Assembly: GCF_000590925.1 (NCBI RefSeq)
Contig: NZ_CP004372.1
Location: 2,213,001-2,277,000 of the forward strand
Direction: 5' to 3'
Length of the DNA: 64,000 bases
From: Roseibacterium elongatum DSM 19469
GTDB taxonomy: Bacteria; Pseudomonadota; Alphaproteobacteria; Rhodobacterales; Rhodobacteraceae
A program made the position numbers and the translations under genes. Under the pieces are notes generated by a model. That model had not been told where the DNA came from and searched no databases. It saw only the letters and a list, made by a program, of their open reading frames with translations. How positions within the stretch are numbered: position 1 is the stretch's first letter; every line of letters starts with the position of its first letter. This document shows, one piece after another, positions 1-8,450 of this stretch.

Positions 1-122
1 CGGGCCGCGCTGGCGGCCGCAGGGCCAGATTGATGGATGTGATGCGGCGTCGTCCCTTACAGGACGGCGCCGTTGTCGTTTTCCGATCTCTTTGAGTCCA
101 ATCCTAGGGTGGGCGGCGCGGA
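1..122. other. Window edge, no gene seen
   Basis: I see no open frame with a start and ribosome site here, and no tRNA or clear terminator. The stretch lies beyond the stop of the leftmost minus-strand gene and could hold its 3' end signals or the flank of a gene outside the window. Confidence 0.4.
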
Positions 123-1157
123 TCACCGCAACCAGAGTTTTTCGCGTTTGAGGGTGTTGCGCAGGGCCTGTTCCCGGCGCGGCAGGTTCGCCTGATCGAA
201 AAGCGCCCGCGCCTTGGCGCCTTTCCCCTGATAAATCATGCGTTTCATCGGGTCGTAACCCTTGAGCACCTTTTTGACGCGGTTCGGCGCCGTCACGGTC
301 TCCAGAATGTCGATCACCCGCTGATCTTCGCGCGCATAGAGCAGCGGCAGCAGCCGGTAGTGACAACTGGTCTGTCCGTCCAGCCATCCCTCTTTCAGCG
401 CGTCACGTCCCCCGCCGAGGCTGTGAATCACGAGGGGCAGAGCCACCTGATCCAGCCACGGATCGAGGGACTGGCAAACCAGTTCTGCCGGCGGGTCGTC
501 GCGGATCGCCAGGGCATAGTCCAGAAACCGTGCGCCGAATTCGTGCGGGCAGCGGTAGTAGAAGAACCCGGCGTTGAAATAGAGATACCGCCGCCAGTAC
601 TCATCGGGCTGCGACAGGTCCAGCGATGTTTCGAAGTCGAGACCGAACTTGTCGTACAGCGATTTCCACGTCTCGGTGTAGCCGGGGCCATAAAGTTCGA
701 TCTGGGGCCATGTCCCCTCGACCCGACGACTGGCCGAGGGGCGGTCGAAATCGAAGGGCACCCGCGTCACATCGTCGAGGATCAGCGTATCACTGTCGAA
801 AAAGACGAAGGGCTCGCCTTTGGGCAGCGCCGACAACAGTTCGATCTTGTTGCCATAGGGATATCGCTCGCCGAAATGGCGCGCCTCGAACGGGATGATC
901 GACGCGCCGCACGCCTCGAGCAGGCCACGCACCCCGTCGTCGGACATGCGCGGTGATCGCGACCATGCGTCACTATCGTTGGGTTCCGCCACCAAAAGCT
1001 TGCCGGGAAAATCGGGGTTCGCCGCCCGAAAGGACACGGCGAACAGGGCCGCTTCGTATTGGAGCCGGCCCGATTGCCCAACGATGACCACGTTGAAAGG
1101 GTGCGTCCGGGGGGGCGCGGGGGACCCTTTTTGGGCAGGCTCCGGCATGCGGGACAT
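123..1157 (-). CDS. Putative GT-A-type glycosyltransferase-like protein
   Basis: The product is 344 residues. I see an N-terminal Rossmann-like strand (FNVVIVGQSG, residues 21-30) and an FFDSD segment with an acidic DSD triad at 121-123, like the metal/nucleotide-sugar binding DxD of GT-A enzymes. There is no signal peptide or membrane segment. The start at 1157 is chosen because a GGAGGT ribosome site lies just upstream; a longer frame up to 1310 would overlap the sugar transferase and lacks such a site. It lies 79 bases downstream of the sugar transferase gene on the same strand, so a shared role in surface polysaccharide synthesis is inferred. The family assignment rests on the DSD motif and context only. 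Confidence 0.55.
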   Translation of the reverse strand: MSRMPEPAQKGSPAPPRTHPFNVVIVGQSGRLQYEAALFAVSFRAANPDFPGKLLVAEPNDSDAWSRSPRMSDDGVRGLLEACGASIIPFEARHFGERYPYGNKIELLSALPKGEPFVFFDSDTLILDDVTRVPFDFDRPSASRRVEGTWPQIELYGPGYTETWKSLYDKFGLDFETSLDLSQPDEYWRRYLYFNAGFFYYRCPHEFGARFLDYALAIRDDPPAELVCQSLDPWLDQVALPLVIHSLGGGRDALKEGWLDGQTSCHYRLLPLLYAREDQRVIDILETVTAPNRVKKVLKGYDPMKRMIYQGKGAKARALFDQANLPRREQALRNTLKREKLWLR

Positions 1158-1236
1158 GGCTGCTCGACCTCCGCCGCGTTCTTGTTCGTATTGGCCCCGG
1201 TATAACGTCAAGGCCGACGCGTGGCCACGGGCTTGA

Positions 1237-1905
1237 TTACTCGCCGCGCATGTCGATGACGGCTCGGATGGTCTGCCACAGGATCCACGTGTCGAGCCGC
1301 AGACCCGCACTGCGGATATAATCCATGTCGGCCGCGGTTTTCAGGCGCGTCGCCTCGAGGCCCTGAGCATACCCGACTTCGATCTGGGCAAGGCCGCTGA
1401 TGCCCGGACGCACGGCGTGGCGGGCACGATACTCGGGAATGGCGCGGATGTAGCGATGGGCATGGATGAAATAATCGGGGCGCGGGCCGATCAGGCTCAT
1501 CTCGCCGCGATAGACATTCAGGATCTGCGGCAGTTCGTCAAAGCGGGACCGCCTGAGAAAGCCACCGATCTTCGTGATGCGATCCACTTCGAGCGGGGCG
1601 TTCAGCGGGCGGCAGCGGGCCGTGCCTGGCGCGGCTTGCCGCATGGTGCGGAACTTGTAGGCCCAGAACGGGCGGCAATTGCGCCCCATCCGTATTTGCC
1701 GAAAGAAGAGGGGGCCCGGGTTGAAAATCGGGTTCAGGATCAGCAGCGCCAGACCCACAACAACCATCGCCGGTAAAAGAACGATTGTCGAAAAGACCAG
1801 ATCGAAGGCCCGTTTGGAGATGCGGAACACGGCATCGGATGTCCGCGCGCGCAAGGTTCTGCTGCGCGACTCGGTGAAACCACTGACATCAGGTACCAGC
1901 GTCAC
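1237..1905 (-). CDS. Bacterial sugar transferase (undecaprenyl-phosphate glycosylphosphotransferase)
   Basis: This 222-residue protein has the hallmarks of the bacterial sugar transferase family: a hydrophobic segment at about 36-58, then KFRTM (84-88), DELPQ (123-127) and GPRP (140-143). Such enzymes transfer a sugar-1-phosphate from a nucleotide sugar to the polyprenyl phosphate carrier at the inner face of the membrane, the first step of exopolysaccharide or O-antigen units. It is the short single-helix form, without the N-terminal four-helix region of WbaP/WcaJ. It is first in a likely two-gene operon with the glycosyltransferase-like gene. A 7-bp inverted repeat 127 bases upstream of the start may be its operator. 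Confidence 0.88.
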   Translation of the reverse strand: MTLVPDVSGFTESRSRTLRARTSDAVFRISKRAFDLVFSTIVLLPAMVVVGLALLILNPIFNPGPLFFRQIRMGRNCRPFWAYKFRTMRQAAPGTARCRPLNAPLEVDRITKIGGFLRRSRFDELPQILNVYRGEMSLIGPRPDYFIHAHRYIRAIPEYRARHAVRPGISGLAQIEVGYAQGLEATRLKTAADMDYIRSAGLRLDTWILWQTIRAVIDMRGE

Positions 1906-2031
1906 GCGACACCTCCAAAATCCCCCGGTTTTCCGTCGCTCGGTGGCAGCCTGCGTCGGTCAGCCGCTTGTTCTGCATGGCATCCTAGACGGATTGCCGT
2001 CAATGTCGGGGCCGGTGATCGGGAAACTAAC

Positions 2032-2062
2032 CACAGGTGTCATAATAATGCCACAACCTGTG
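2032..2062. promoter_or_regulatory. Inverted repeat upstream of the sugar transferase gene
   Basis: CACAGGT (2032-2038) and ACCTGTG (2056-2062) form a perfect 7-bp inverted repeat around an AT-rich 17-base spacer that includes TCATAATAATG. It lies in the only intergenic region between the sugar transferase start (1905) and tRNA-Tyr. Symmetry and position suggest a repressor or activator site, but I cannot name the regulator. Confidence 0.4.
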
Positions 2063-2165
2063 AATTGCTCTCGCGGCAAAGGCTCAGGCATCTCGTCAAG
2101 GCCGGTGCCGCACCGAGGGCCGCAACGCAACCATCTCGGAGATGCACGACCCGGAAGCGGGGAAG

Positions 2166-2249
2166 TGGTGGGCGACCCTGGAATCGAACCAGGCATGGGT
2201 CTCCCCGGCGGAGTTACAGTCCGCTGCCGCACCTTGCAGCACGTCGCCC
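2166..2249 (-). tRNA. tRNA-Tyr (anticodon GTA)
   Basis: On the minus strand the acceptor arms GGGCGAC (2249-2243) and GTCGCCC (2176-2170) pair, followed by an encoded ACCA end. The anticodon loop CTGTAAC sits on a five-pair stem GCGGA/TCCGC. There is a long variable arm of the class II type and a T arm with GGTTCGATTCC. The length of 84 bases with CCA fits bacterial tRNA-Tyr. Confidence 0.95.
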
Positions 2250-2380
2250 GACGCGATGGGCTGGATAATGGGGCGTTGGGGGGGCGTCAACTGCAAATCG
2301 CGCGAATCCGCGCCTCGGGCTTGGCATTCCGTGTCGCGCCCCGTAACGCCAAGCTATCCGTCACGCAAAAGGATCGCGCC

Positions 2381-3170
2381 ATGGCCAGAAAACCCACCTG
2401 GGTCATCGAAAAGGAACGGGGCAAGCGGGCCGCCGCCGCCGAAACGGTCTGGCTGTTCGGTCTGCATGCCGTGCGGGATGCCTTGCTCAATCCGAAACGG
2501 GAAAAGCTGCGGCTGGTGGTGACGCGCAATGCCGAGGCCAAGCTGAGCGATGCCATCGCCCAGGGCGGCCTGAGCCCCGAATTGGCCGACGCCCGCAAGT
2601 TCCCGGTTCCACTGGATGCGGGGTCCGTGCACCAGGGTGCGGCGCTCGAGGTCAGGCCGCTGGATTGGGGGGCACTGGACGACCTGGTCACCGCCGGGAG
2701 CGGAGCGCCCTGTGTCGTTCTGCTCGACCGGGTCAGCGACCCGCACAATGTCGGGGCGATTCTGCGCTCGGCCGAGGTGTTCGGCGCCCGCGCCGTGATT
2801 GCCCCCGCCCGGCATTCCGCCCCCGAGACGGGCGCGCTGGCCAAGACGGCCTCGGGGGGCGCTGGAACGCCAACCTTATCTGCGGGTGGCGAATCTGGGA
2901 AACACGATGGAGCGTCTGCGCGACATGGGTTTTGTCCTTATCGGTCTCGATGGCGCCGGGGATGTCGACATCGGCGCGGCGGCGGCGCAGGCCGGAACGC
3001 GCCCCGTCGCGTTGGTGATGGGTGCCGAGGGGCCGGGTCTACGCGCCCGGACCCGTGATCTTTGCGATCTGTTGGCGCGAATCCCGGCGACGGGGGCTTT
3101 TGGCTCGCTCAACGTCTCGAATGCGGCGGCCGTGTCCCTATATGCCATGACACGGGAGTTTTCGGAGTAA
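2381..3170 (+). CDS. rlmB: 23S rRNA Gm2251 2'-O-methyltransferase RlmB (one-base frameshift)
   Basis: RlmB methylates the 2'-O of G2251 in 23S rRNA using SAM. The first frame from ATG 2381 has the N-terminal substrate-binding part and SPOUT motif 1 (LDRVSDPHNVGAILRSAEVF, about 115-134). The frame is lost at a run of six G (2854-2859). Removing one G restores ALAKTASGALE and joins a second frame carrying VMGAEGPGLR and the LNVSNAAAVSLY motif, ending at 3170. Total length is 790 bases, one more than a multiple of three, as expected for a single insertion. Whether the extra G is real or a sequencing error cannot be told here; error is more likely. Confidence 0.9.
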
Positions 3171-3173
3171 TCG

Positions 3174-3482
3174 ATGCCGCATCAGACCAAGATCGCCACC
3201 TGTTCCTATTGTGGCCGTCGACAGACCCTGCGTCTGACGGCGCGGGACGGACATGAACTGGCCTGTGGGGCCTGCGGCGCCCCCCTGCACGAGATGAAGT
3301 GGCTGAAGCCGGCCGAAACGCGACAAGCCGCCAAGCGCAGCCCGGCCCAGCCCGCCCCCCATGGCAAGCCGCCCAAATCGGATCGGCCTGACCGGCGCAA
3401 GAAAAAACGGAAAAAGCGCAAGGGCCTGCTGCGCGAGGTGTTCGAGGAGGGGTTCGATTTCCTCGAGGACATTTTCGATTGA
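3174..3482 (+). CDS. Small zinc-ribbon protein with lysine-rich tail
   Basis: This is a 102-residue soluble protein. Residues 10-34 hold two CxxC pairs (C10/C13 and C31/C34), the layout of a zinc ribbon. The middle is Pro/Lys-rich with a block of basic residues around 76-83 (RKKKRKKRK type), then an acidic, aromatic end (EVFEEGFDFLEDIFD). It starts three bases after the rlmB stop and its end touches the next coding region, so it is co-oriented with rlmB. The basic tract suggests nucleic-acid or membrane contact, but I know no function. Confidence 0.75.
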   Translation: MPHQTKIATCSYCGRRQTLRLTARDGHELACGACGAPLHEMKWLKPAETRQAAKRSPAQPAPHGKPPKSDRPDRRKKKRKKRKGLLREVFEEGFDFLEDIFD

Positions 3483-3526
3483 CGTCTGTCTGCCCCGCAC
3501 CAGGCAGATCGCACAGGAGGCCGCCC

Positions 3527-4003
3527 TTGTCCCAGTCAGCTGACCGATACGACCGCCGCCGCGCATTGGGGGTCATCGCCGCCGGATCTGCGATTGCGCT
3601 TGTGGTGGCCCGGCCCGCGGACGCGGCCGAACCGCCGGTCTTTCAGCAGGGCGGGTTTGCCCTCGGGGGGACGGACCCCGTGGCCTACTTCACGCAGGCA
3701 CAGCCGCTTGCCGGCGATCCGTCGCTGGTCCACGACTGGCAGGGCGCGCGATGGGCGTTTGCCGAGGCGGATCACAGGGATCGTTTCGCGGCCGCGCCCG
3801 AAAGCTTCGCGCCTGCATTCGGCGGGTATTGCGCCTTTGCCGCGGCGCGGGGGTATCTGGCCCCCACCATTCCCGAGGCATGGCATATCCATGACGGGCG
3901 GTTGTTCCTGAATGCGTCGATGCGGGTCTTGCGCCGTTGGCGGGCGGAATTGCCCGATGTCATCGCGCAAGGCGACGCGAACTGGCCGGGGATTCTGGGC
4001 TGA
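3527..4003 (+). CDS. Exported YHS-domain protein
   Basis: The product is about 158 residues from a TTG start, chosen because AGGAGG (3515-3520) sits six bases before it and because it gives a compact signal peptide with an arginine cluster (YDRRRALG), a hydrophobic core and an ADA cleavage site. The mature part is a YHS domain: GTDPVAYF, then W-x-F, H-x-D-x-F and GGYCAFA. YHS proteins are thought to bind metals, mostly copper or nickel; this one would act in the periplasm. The gene overlaps no neighbour and could share the rlmB transcript. No partner transporter is nearby. Confidence 0.8.
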   Translation: MSQSADRYDRRRALGVIAAGSAIALVVARPADAAEPPVFQQGGFALGGTDPVAYFTQAQPLAGDPSLVHDWQGARWAFAEADHRDRFAAAPESFAPAFGGYCAFAAARGYLAPTIPEAWHIHDGRLFLNASMRVLRRWRAELPDVIAQGDANWPGILG

Positions 4004-4099
4004 ACAGACCATTTGGGAAGCGCAGAACCGCCATGTGGCGTGATCACGAAATTGTGCCACCCCTTCAATTCCCGCAATCTTGCCCCATCTGTTTCATAG

Positions 4100-4190
4100 G
4101 TGCGGCGGTACGGAACACCGCGCACCCATCACTGTCCCTCGTTCCGTGACTTGCGCCCGCCGGATTTCCGCTGCGGGCGCTTTTTTGTCG
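4100..4190 (+). ncRNA. Possible small RNA ending in an intrinsic terminator
   Basis: Between the YHS gene and the CoA-binding gene lies a 7-bp stem ACGGAAC (4110-4116) / GTTCCGT (4141-4147), followed five bases later by a strong GC stem and six T. No convincing open frame fits. Two hairpins in series, the last a terminator, is the layout of many small RNAs, but no promoter could be identified, so a long 3' leader of the YHS transcript is the alternative. Confidence 0.3.
4153..4186 (+). terminator. Rho-independent terminator
   Basis: GCGCCCGC (4153-4160) pairs with GCGGGCGC (4173-4180) around a 12-base loop and is followed by TTTTTT (4181-4186). It would end transcription coming from the rlmB/YHS side or from the possible small RNA. 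Confidence 0.85.
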
Positions 4191-4205
4191 TGATATGCAG
4201 CGGGC

Positions 4206-4679
4206 ATGACGACACAGCCTTCAGATGACCTTTTGCGGCGCGTGCTGCGCCAGTCAAAAAGCTTTGCCTGCGTGGGGGTCAGCCCCAATCCCGTCCGGCC
4301 CAGCCATTACGTCGCGCGCTATCTGCGGCTGAAAGGGTATCGCGTGGTGCCGGTCAATCCGGGGCAGGCGGGCCAACAGATGTTCGGCGCGACCTGTGTG
4401 GCCGATCTGTCCGAGATCGCGGGCGGTGTGGACGTGGTCGACATTTTCCGCCGCCCCGAGGCCGTGCCCGCCATCGTCGAGGCCGCCTTGCAGATGCAGC
4501 CGCGCCCAAAGGTGATCTGGATGCAGATCGGCGTCGAGCACCCCGAGGCCGCCGCCGAGGCCGAGGCCGCGGGCCTGATTGTCATCCAGAATCGCTGTCC
4601 CAAAATCGAGTATCAGCGCCTGTTCGGCGAGTTGCGCATGGGCGGGTTCGCAACGGGCATCATCAGCTCGAAACTGTGA
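4206..4679 (+). CDS. CoA-binding (Rossmann) domain protein, YccU-like
   Basis: The 157-residue protein is a single CoA-binding domain like that of succinyl-CoA synthetase alpha: an N-terminal strand with VGVSPNP (about 24-30), VPVNPG, a VDVVDIFRRPE segment and the C-terminal QNRCPKIEY, all typical of the YccU/YneT group. Members bind CoA in vitro but their physiological role is unknown. It stands alone after a terminator and converges with hisE, leaving only seven bases between the two stops. Confidence 0.85.
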   Translation: MTTQPSDDLLRRVLRQSKSFACVGVSPNPVRPSHYVARYLRLKGYRVVPVNPGQAGQQMFGATCVADLSEIAGGVDVVDIFRRPEAVPAIVEAALQMQPRPKVIWMQIGVEHPEAAAEAEAAGLIVIQNRCPKIEYQRLFGELRMGGFATGIISSKL

Positions 4680-4686
4680 CGATAAT

Positions 4687-4995
4687 CTAGCGGCTGGCCT
4701 TTTCCTCGATGCCCGAGGTGCCCTCGCGCCGTTCGAGCTCGGCATAGACATCGGCCAGCGCCACGTCGCGCGAGGCCAGCATGACGAGGAAATGATACAG
4801 CACGTCGGCCGCTTCGGCAGTCAGCTTTTCGCGGTCCCCGCGCGCGGCCTCGATGATCGCCTCGATGGCCTCTTCGCCGAATTTCTCGGCGGCTTTCTTG
4901 GGGCCGCGCGCCAACAGCTTGGCGGTCCAGGACGATTTCGGGTCGGCGCCCTTGCGCGCCTCGATCGTGGCGGCCAGCCGTTCCAGCGTGCTCAT
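4687..4995 (-). CDS. hisE: Phosphoribosyl-ATP pyrophosphohydrolase
   Basis: The 102-residue protein is a stand-alone HisE, which hydrolyses phosphoribosyl-ATP to phosphoribosyl-AMP, step 2 of histidine synthesis. The MazG-like helices with K-x2[10 protein letters not shown] and [13 protein letters not shown] carry the metal-binding acidic residues. The ATG overlaps the hisF stop (ATGA), so it is translationally coupled as the last gene of hisB-H-A-F-E. Confidence 0.95.
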   Translation of the reverse strand: MSTLERLAATIEARKGADPKSSWTAKLLARGPKKAAEKFGEEAIEAIIEAARGDREKLTAEAADVLYHFLVMLASRDVALADVYAELERREGTSGIEEKASR

Positions 4996-5753
4996 GTCAG
5001 CCTCATGGGGATGCCCGCCGCGGCCATATGGGCCTTGGCCTCGGCGATGGTGTAGGTTCCGAAGTGAAAGATCGACGCGGCCAGCACCGCGCTGGCATGG
5101 CCCTCGGTCACGCCCTCGACAAGGTGGTCGAGCGTGCCGACCCCGCCCGACGCGATCACCGGGACGGGCACGGCATCGGCGATGGCGCGGGTCAGCGGGA
5201 TGTTGAACCCCTGTTTCGTGCCGTCGCGATCCATCGAGGTCAGCAGGATTTCGCCCGCACCCTTGGCCACGACGGTTTTCGCGAATTCGACGGCGTCGAT
5301 GCCCGTGGGTTTGCGCCCGCCATGGGTGAAGATCTCCCATTTTCCGGGGGCGACCGTCTTGGCGTCGATGGCGCAGACGATGCATTGACTGCCGAACTTG
5401 TCGGCGGCGCGGGCCACCACGTCGGGGTCGGCCACGGCGGCGGAGTTGAACGACACCTTGTCGGCCCCGGCCAACAGCAGGTTGCGCACATCCTCGACCG
5501 TGCGCACACCGCCGCCAATGGTCAACGGCATGAAACAATGCTCGGCCGTGCGCGTGGCCAGATCATACATCGTGCCACGATTCTCATGGGTGGCGTGGAT
5601 ATCGAGAAAGCACAGCTCGTCGGCGCCGGCGGCGTCATAGGCCTGCGCCTGTTCCACCGGGTCGCCGGCATCGATCAGATCGACGAAGTTCACGCCTTTG
5701 ACGACGCGCCCGTCGGCGACGTCAAGGCAGGGGATGATCCGGGTCTTGAGCAT
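4992..5753 (-). CDS. hisF: Imidazole glycerol phosphate synthase cyclase subunit HisF
   Basis: The product is 253 residues, full length for HisF. The (beta-alpha)8 barrel carries both catalytic aspartates, D11 (IPCLDVADG) and D130 (CAIDAK), and the two phosphate-binding halves TIGGGVRT and ASGGVGTL. With HisH it turns PRFAR and ammonia into IGP and AICAR. It lies 56 bases after hisA and overlaps hisE by four bases. Confidence 0.97.
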   Translation of the reverse strand: MLKTRIIPCLDVADGRVVKGVNFVDLIDAGDPVEQAQAYDAAGADELCFLDIHATHENRGTMYDLATRTAEHCFMPLTIGGGVRTVEDVRNLLLAGADKVSFNSAAVADPDVVARAADKFGSQCIVCAIDAKTVAPGKWEIFTHGGRKPTGIDAVEFAKTVVAKGAGEILLTSMDRDGTKQGFNIPLTRAIADAVPVPVIASGGVGTLDHLVEGVTEGHASAVLAASIFHFGTYTIAEAKAHMAAAGIPMRLT

Positions 5754-5809
5754 GGGGACGCTCTACGCCATCGCAGCCGAGGGGGGAAGCGTGTTCACGC
5801 GCGGCGGCC

Positions 5810-6527
5810 TCATGCCAGGGCGGCCAGCGCCGCCGTGAGGTCCAGCGCCCCGTCATAGAGCGCGCGGCCCGAAATCGCCCCCGAGATCACGCCGGTATCG
5901 CGCAGCGCCTCGAGATCGGCCAGCGACGCAACGCCACCCGAGGCGATGACGGGGATCCTGGTCGCCCGCGCCAGATCGGCCGTGGCCGACACGTTCGGCC
6001 CGCCCATCGCCCCGTCACGGTCGATATCGGTGTAGATGATCGCGGCCACGCCGGCATCCTCGTAGCTGCGGGCCAGATCGGTCGCCATGACGTCGGTCTC
6101 CTCGGCCCAGCCCTTGGTCGCCACGCGGCCCTTGCGGGCGTCGATGCCGACCGCGACCTGACCGGGGAACGAGGCGGCGGCCTGCCACACAAGGTCGGGG
6201 TCCTCGACCGCGACGGTTCCCAGGATCACGCGGGCGATGCCCTTGTTCAGCCACATCTCGATCGTGTCGAGATCGCGGATCCCGCCCCCCACGTTGCGCG
6301 GGCACGTCCGTTGCCTCGAGGATTGCCTCGACAGCGGCACCGTTGACCGGCGCGCCGGCAAAGGCGCCGTTCAGGTCGACGAGGTGCAGCCATTGGCAGC
6401 CCGCGTCCTGAAACGCGCGGGCCTGTGCGGCGGGGTCGGTGTTGAACACGGTGGCCTTGTCCATCTCGCCGCGCAGCAGGCGCACGGCGGCCCCATCCTT
6501 GAGGTCGATGGCTGGGTAAAGGATCAT
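5810..6527 (-). CDS. hisA: ProFAR isomerase HisA (one-base frameshift)
   Basis: HisA isomerises ProFAR to PRFAR in histidine synthesis. From ATG 6527 the frame starts MILYPAIDL with catalytic D8 and runs to ATDVPAQ; a second frame continues [32 protein letters not shown] and ASGGVASL to the stop at 5810. The break is at or beside a run of six C on the plus strand (6285-6290). The span of 718 bases is one more than a multiple of three, so a single extra base explains it. The corrected protein would be about 238 residues, normal for HisA. The other his genes are intact, which speaks for sequence error. Confidence 0.93.
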
Positions 6528-6700
6528 GACGCGGCCCCCGGTATCGGATGAAAAACTCCGTGTGCTTTTGCACCGCGTCCGTGGCGGGGGCAAGGGTGTG
6601 CCGCCGCCCCGACGCCGCCCCGACGCCCCCACGTCAACCTTGCCAGTGGCCGCGATTTGCCCGCACCCTGATGCTCAGGGAGTTTTGGGAGGACACCTTG

Positions 6701-7087
6701 ATGAAGAAACTGGCTGTTGGCCTTGCCCTTGTGATGGGGCTTGCCGGACCCGCATCCGCCGACATCGCCGAAGGGATCTGACAGACCGAGCCGGATGACG
6801 GATCCTTTGCCATGGTCCGCATGACGACCTGTGGCAATGCCGTATGCGGCACGATCATTCGCACCTTCGACGAAACCGGCGAATACCAGTCCGAGAATAT
6901 CGGCCGGCAGATCGTGATCGATATGGTTCCGCAAGGCGATGGGCGCTACGAGGGATCGGTCTATCGCCCATCGAACGACCGCATCTATATCGGCCGGATG
7001 GAGGTCGACGGCGATCGCCTGTCGCTACGGGGCTGTGTGGCGGGCGGGTTGCTCTGTGCCCGGCAGAACTGGGTGCGCCTGCAGTAG
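6701..7087 (+). CDS. Exported DUF2147 protein with an in-frame TGA
   Basis: ATG 6701 follows a GGGAGGA ribosome site. A signal peptide (KKLAVGLALVMGLAGPASA) leads to DIAEGI, then TGA at 6779-6781, after which the same frame continues QTEPDDGSFAMV... to 7087. DUF2147 proteins normally have Trp at that point (EGxW), so TGG has become TGA. The rest looks intact: GNAVCGTI, the RYEGSVYRP turn and a C-terminal CVAGGLLC pair of cysteines. The gene sits opposite to his transcription between hisH and hisA. Read as written it is broken; a sequencing error is possible. Confidence 0.75.
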
Positions 7088-7114
7088 CGCCGCATCGTAT
7101 CGGCCTCTCCGGGA

Positions 7115-7136
7115 AAGAGCGCCGCGTGGCGCTCTT
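7115..7136. terminator. Bidirectional terminator between DUF2147 and hisH
   Basis: AAGAGCGCC (7115-7123) and GGCGCTCTT (7128-7136) form a perfect nine-pair stem with a GCGT loop between two convergent genes. T-rich bases follow on the plus strand. Confidence 0.7.
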
Positions 7137-7145
7137 CTTGATGCC

Positions 7146-7173
7146 GGTCAGGGGCGCCAGGTCAGGGGCGCCA
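7146..7173. repeat. 14-bp tandem duplication over the hisH stop
   Basis: GGTCAGGGGCGCCA occurs at 7146-7159 and again at 7160-7173, with six more bases of a third copy. The unit holds the last codons and stop of hisH (LTWRP-stop) on the minus strand, so the second copy lies after the stop and leaves the protein unchanged. Confidence 0.85.
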
Positions 7174-7800
7174 GGTCAGAAAATTGGCGATCAGGCGCAG
7201 GCCCGCGCGCTGGCTTTTCTCGGGGTGGAACTGCGTGCCGACCACGGTGTCGCGTGCGACGATCGCCGTGACCGGCCCGCCGTAATCGGCGTGCGCCAGC
7301 AGCGTGTCGGGTTCTGCGACGCGCATCGCGAAGGAATGCACGAAATAGGCGTGATCGCCCGTTTCCAAGCCATCGAGCACCGGGTGCTGGCGGTCGATCA
7401 CCAGATCGTTCCAGCCCATATGCGGCACTTTCAGCGACGCGTCATCGGGTTCGATCCGGACAACCTCGCCGGGGATCCAGCCAAAGCCCGCGACATCCTC
7501 GTACTCGCGGCCCCACGTGGCCAGCATCTGCATGCCCACGCAGATCCCCAGGAACGGCACACCGCGCGTCTCGACCGCTTCGATCAGGGCCTGTTCCAGC
7601 CCCTCGAACCCTTGCAGCCCGCGGCGGCAGGCGGGGAAGGCCCCGTCGCCCGGCAGCACGACGCGGTCGGCGCGGGCCACCTGCTCGGGGTCGGATGTGA
7701 CAATCACGCGGCCGGCATCGACCTCGCGGGCCATGCGTTGAAAGGCCTTTTCCGCGGAATGCAGATTGCCCGAGTCATAATCGATCAGGACGGTGGTCAT
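7162..7800 (-). CDS. hisH: Imidazole glycerol phosphate synthase glutaminase subunit HisH
   Basis: The 212-residue class I glutamine amidotransferase supplies ammonia to HisF. The nucleophile is C87 in [10 protein letters not shown]; the His/Glu of the triad are in QFHPEKS near the C-terminus; the N-terminal YDSGNLHS is typical. It lies four bases after hisB. The DUF2147 gene on the other strand separates it from hisA. Confidence 0.96.
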   Translation of the reverse strand: MTTVLIDYDSGNLHSAEKAFQRMAREVDAGRVIVTSDPEQVARADRVVLPGDGAFPACRRGLQGFEGLEQALIEAVETRGVPFLGICVGMQMLATWGREYEDVAGFGWIPGEVVRIEPDDASLKVPHMGWNDLVIDRQHPVLDGLETGDHAYFVHSFAMRVAEPDTLLAHADYGGPVTAIVARDTVVGTQFHPEKSQRAGLRLIANFLTWRP

Positions 7801-7804
7801 CGGG

Positions 7805-8392
7805 TCACAAACTGCCCTTCGTCGACGGGATCGCGTCGGATTTGCGCGGGTCGGAGTCCAGCGCATCGCGCAGCGCCCGTGCCACCGCCTTGAAGGCGGC
7901 CTCGGCGATGTGGTGGCTGTTCAGACCGTGCAGCGCATCGACATGCAGCGTAAGGCCGCCATGGGTCGACAGGGCCTGAAAGAACTCGCGCACCAGCTCG
8001 ACATCGAACGTGCCGATCTTTTGCGTCGGAAACGCGACGTTCCATACAAGGTAAGGCCGCCCCGACAGGTCCAGCGCCGCGCGCACCAGCGCATCGTCCA
8101 TCGGCAGCAGGCAGGCGCCATAGCGGCGGATGCCCCGCTTGTCGCCCATCGCCTGTGTCAGCGCCTGGCCCAGCGTGATGCCCACATCCTCGACCGTGTG
8201 GTGATCGTCGATATGCAGATCCCCCTCGGCCGAAATGGTCATGTCGATCAGGGCGTGTCGGGCCAACTGGTCCAGCATGTGATCGAAAAAGCCCACGCCG
8301 GTCCGGTTGTCGTACCGGCCGCTGCCATCGAGGTCGATCTCGACCGTGATATCGGTTTCCGCGGTCTTGCGGGTGATCTGAGCGCTGCGCAT
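7805..8392 (-). CDS. hisB: Imidazoleglycerol-phosphate dehydratase
   Basis: The 195-residue protein is the monofunctional HisB dehydratase, without the phosphatase domain of enterobacteria. The repeated metal-binding motifs [10 protein letters not shown] and [11 protein letters not shown] are present. A GGAGAAA ribosome site precedes ATG 8392. It is the first gene of the his cluster here, so the his promoter should lie between it and the glycosyltransferase stop at 8451, or further upstream. Confidence 0.96.
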   Translation of the reverse strand: MRSAQITRKTAETDITVEIDLDGSGRYDNRTGVGFFDHMLDQLARHALIDMTISAEGDLHIDDHHTVEDVGITLGQALTQAMGDKRGIRRYGACLLPMDDALVRAALDLSGRPYLVWNVAFPTQKIGTFDVELVREFFQALSTHGGLTLHVDALHGLNSHHIAEAAFKAVARALRDALDSDPRKSDAIPSTKGSL

Positions 8393-8450
8393 CGGGTTTC
8401 TCCGTCGTCTTGTGGGCGCTTATAGGCGCGTGCGGGGGGCAGGGAAAGCC

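Noticed and set aside
2166..3170. Possible integration (attachment) site at tRNA-Tyr
   Set aside because: No integrase, no direct repeat of the tRNA 3' end and ordinary housekeeping neighbours.
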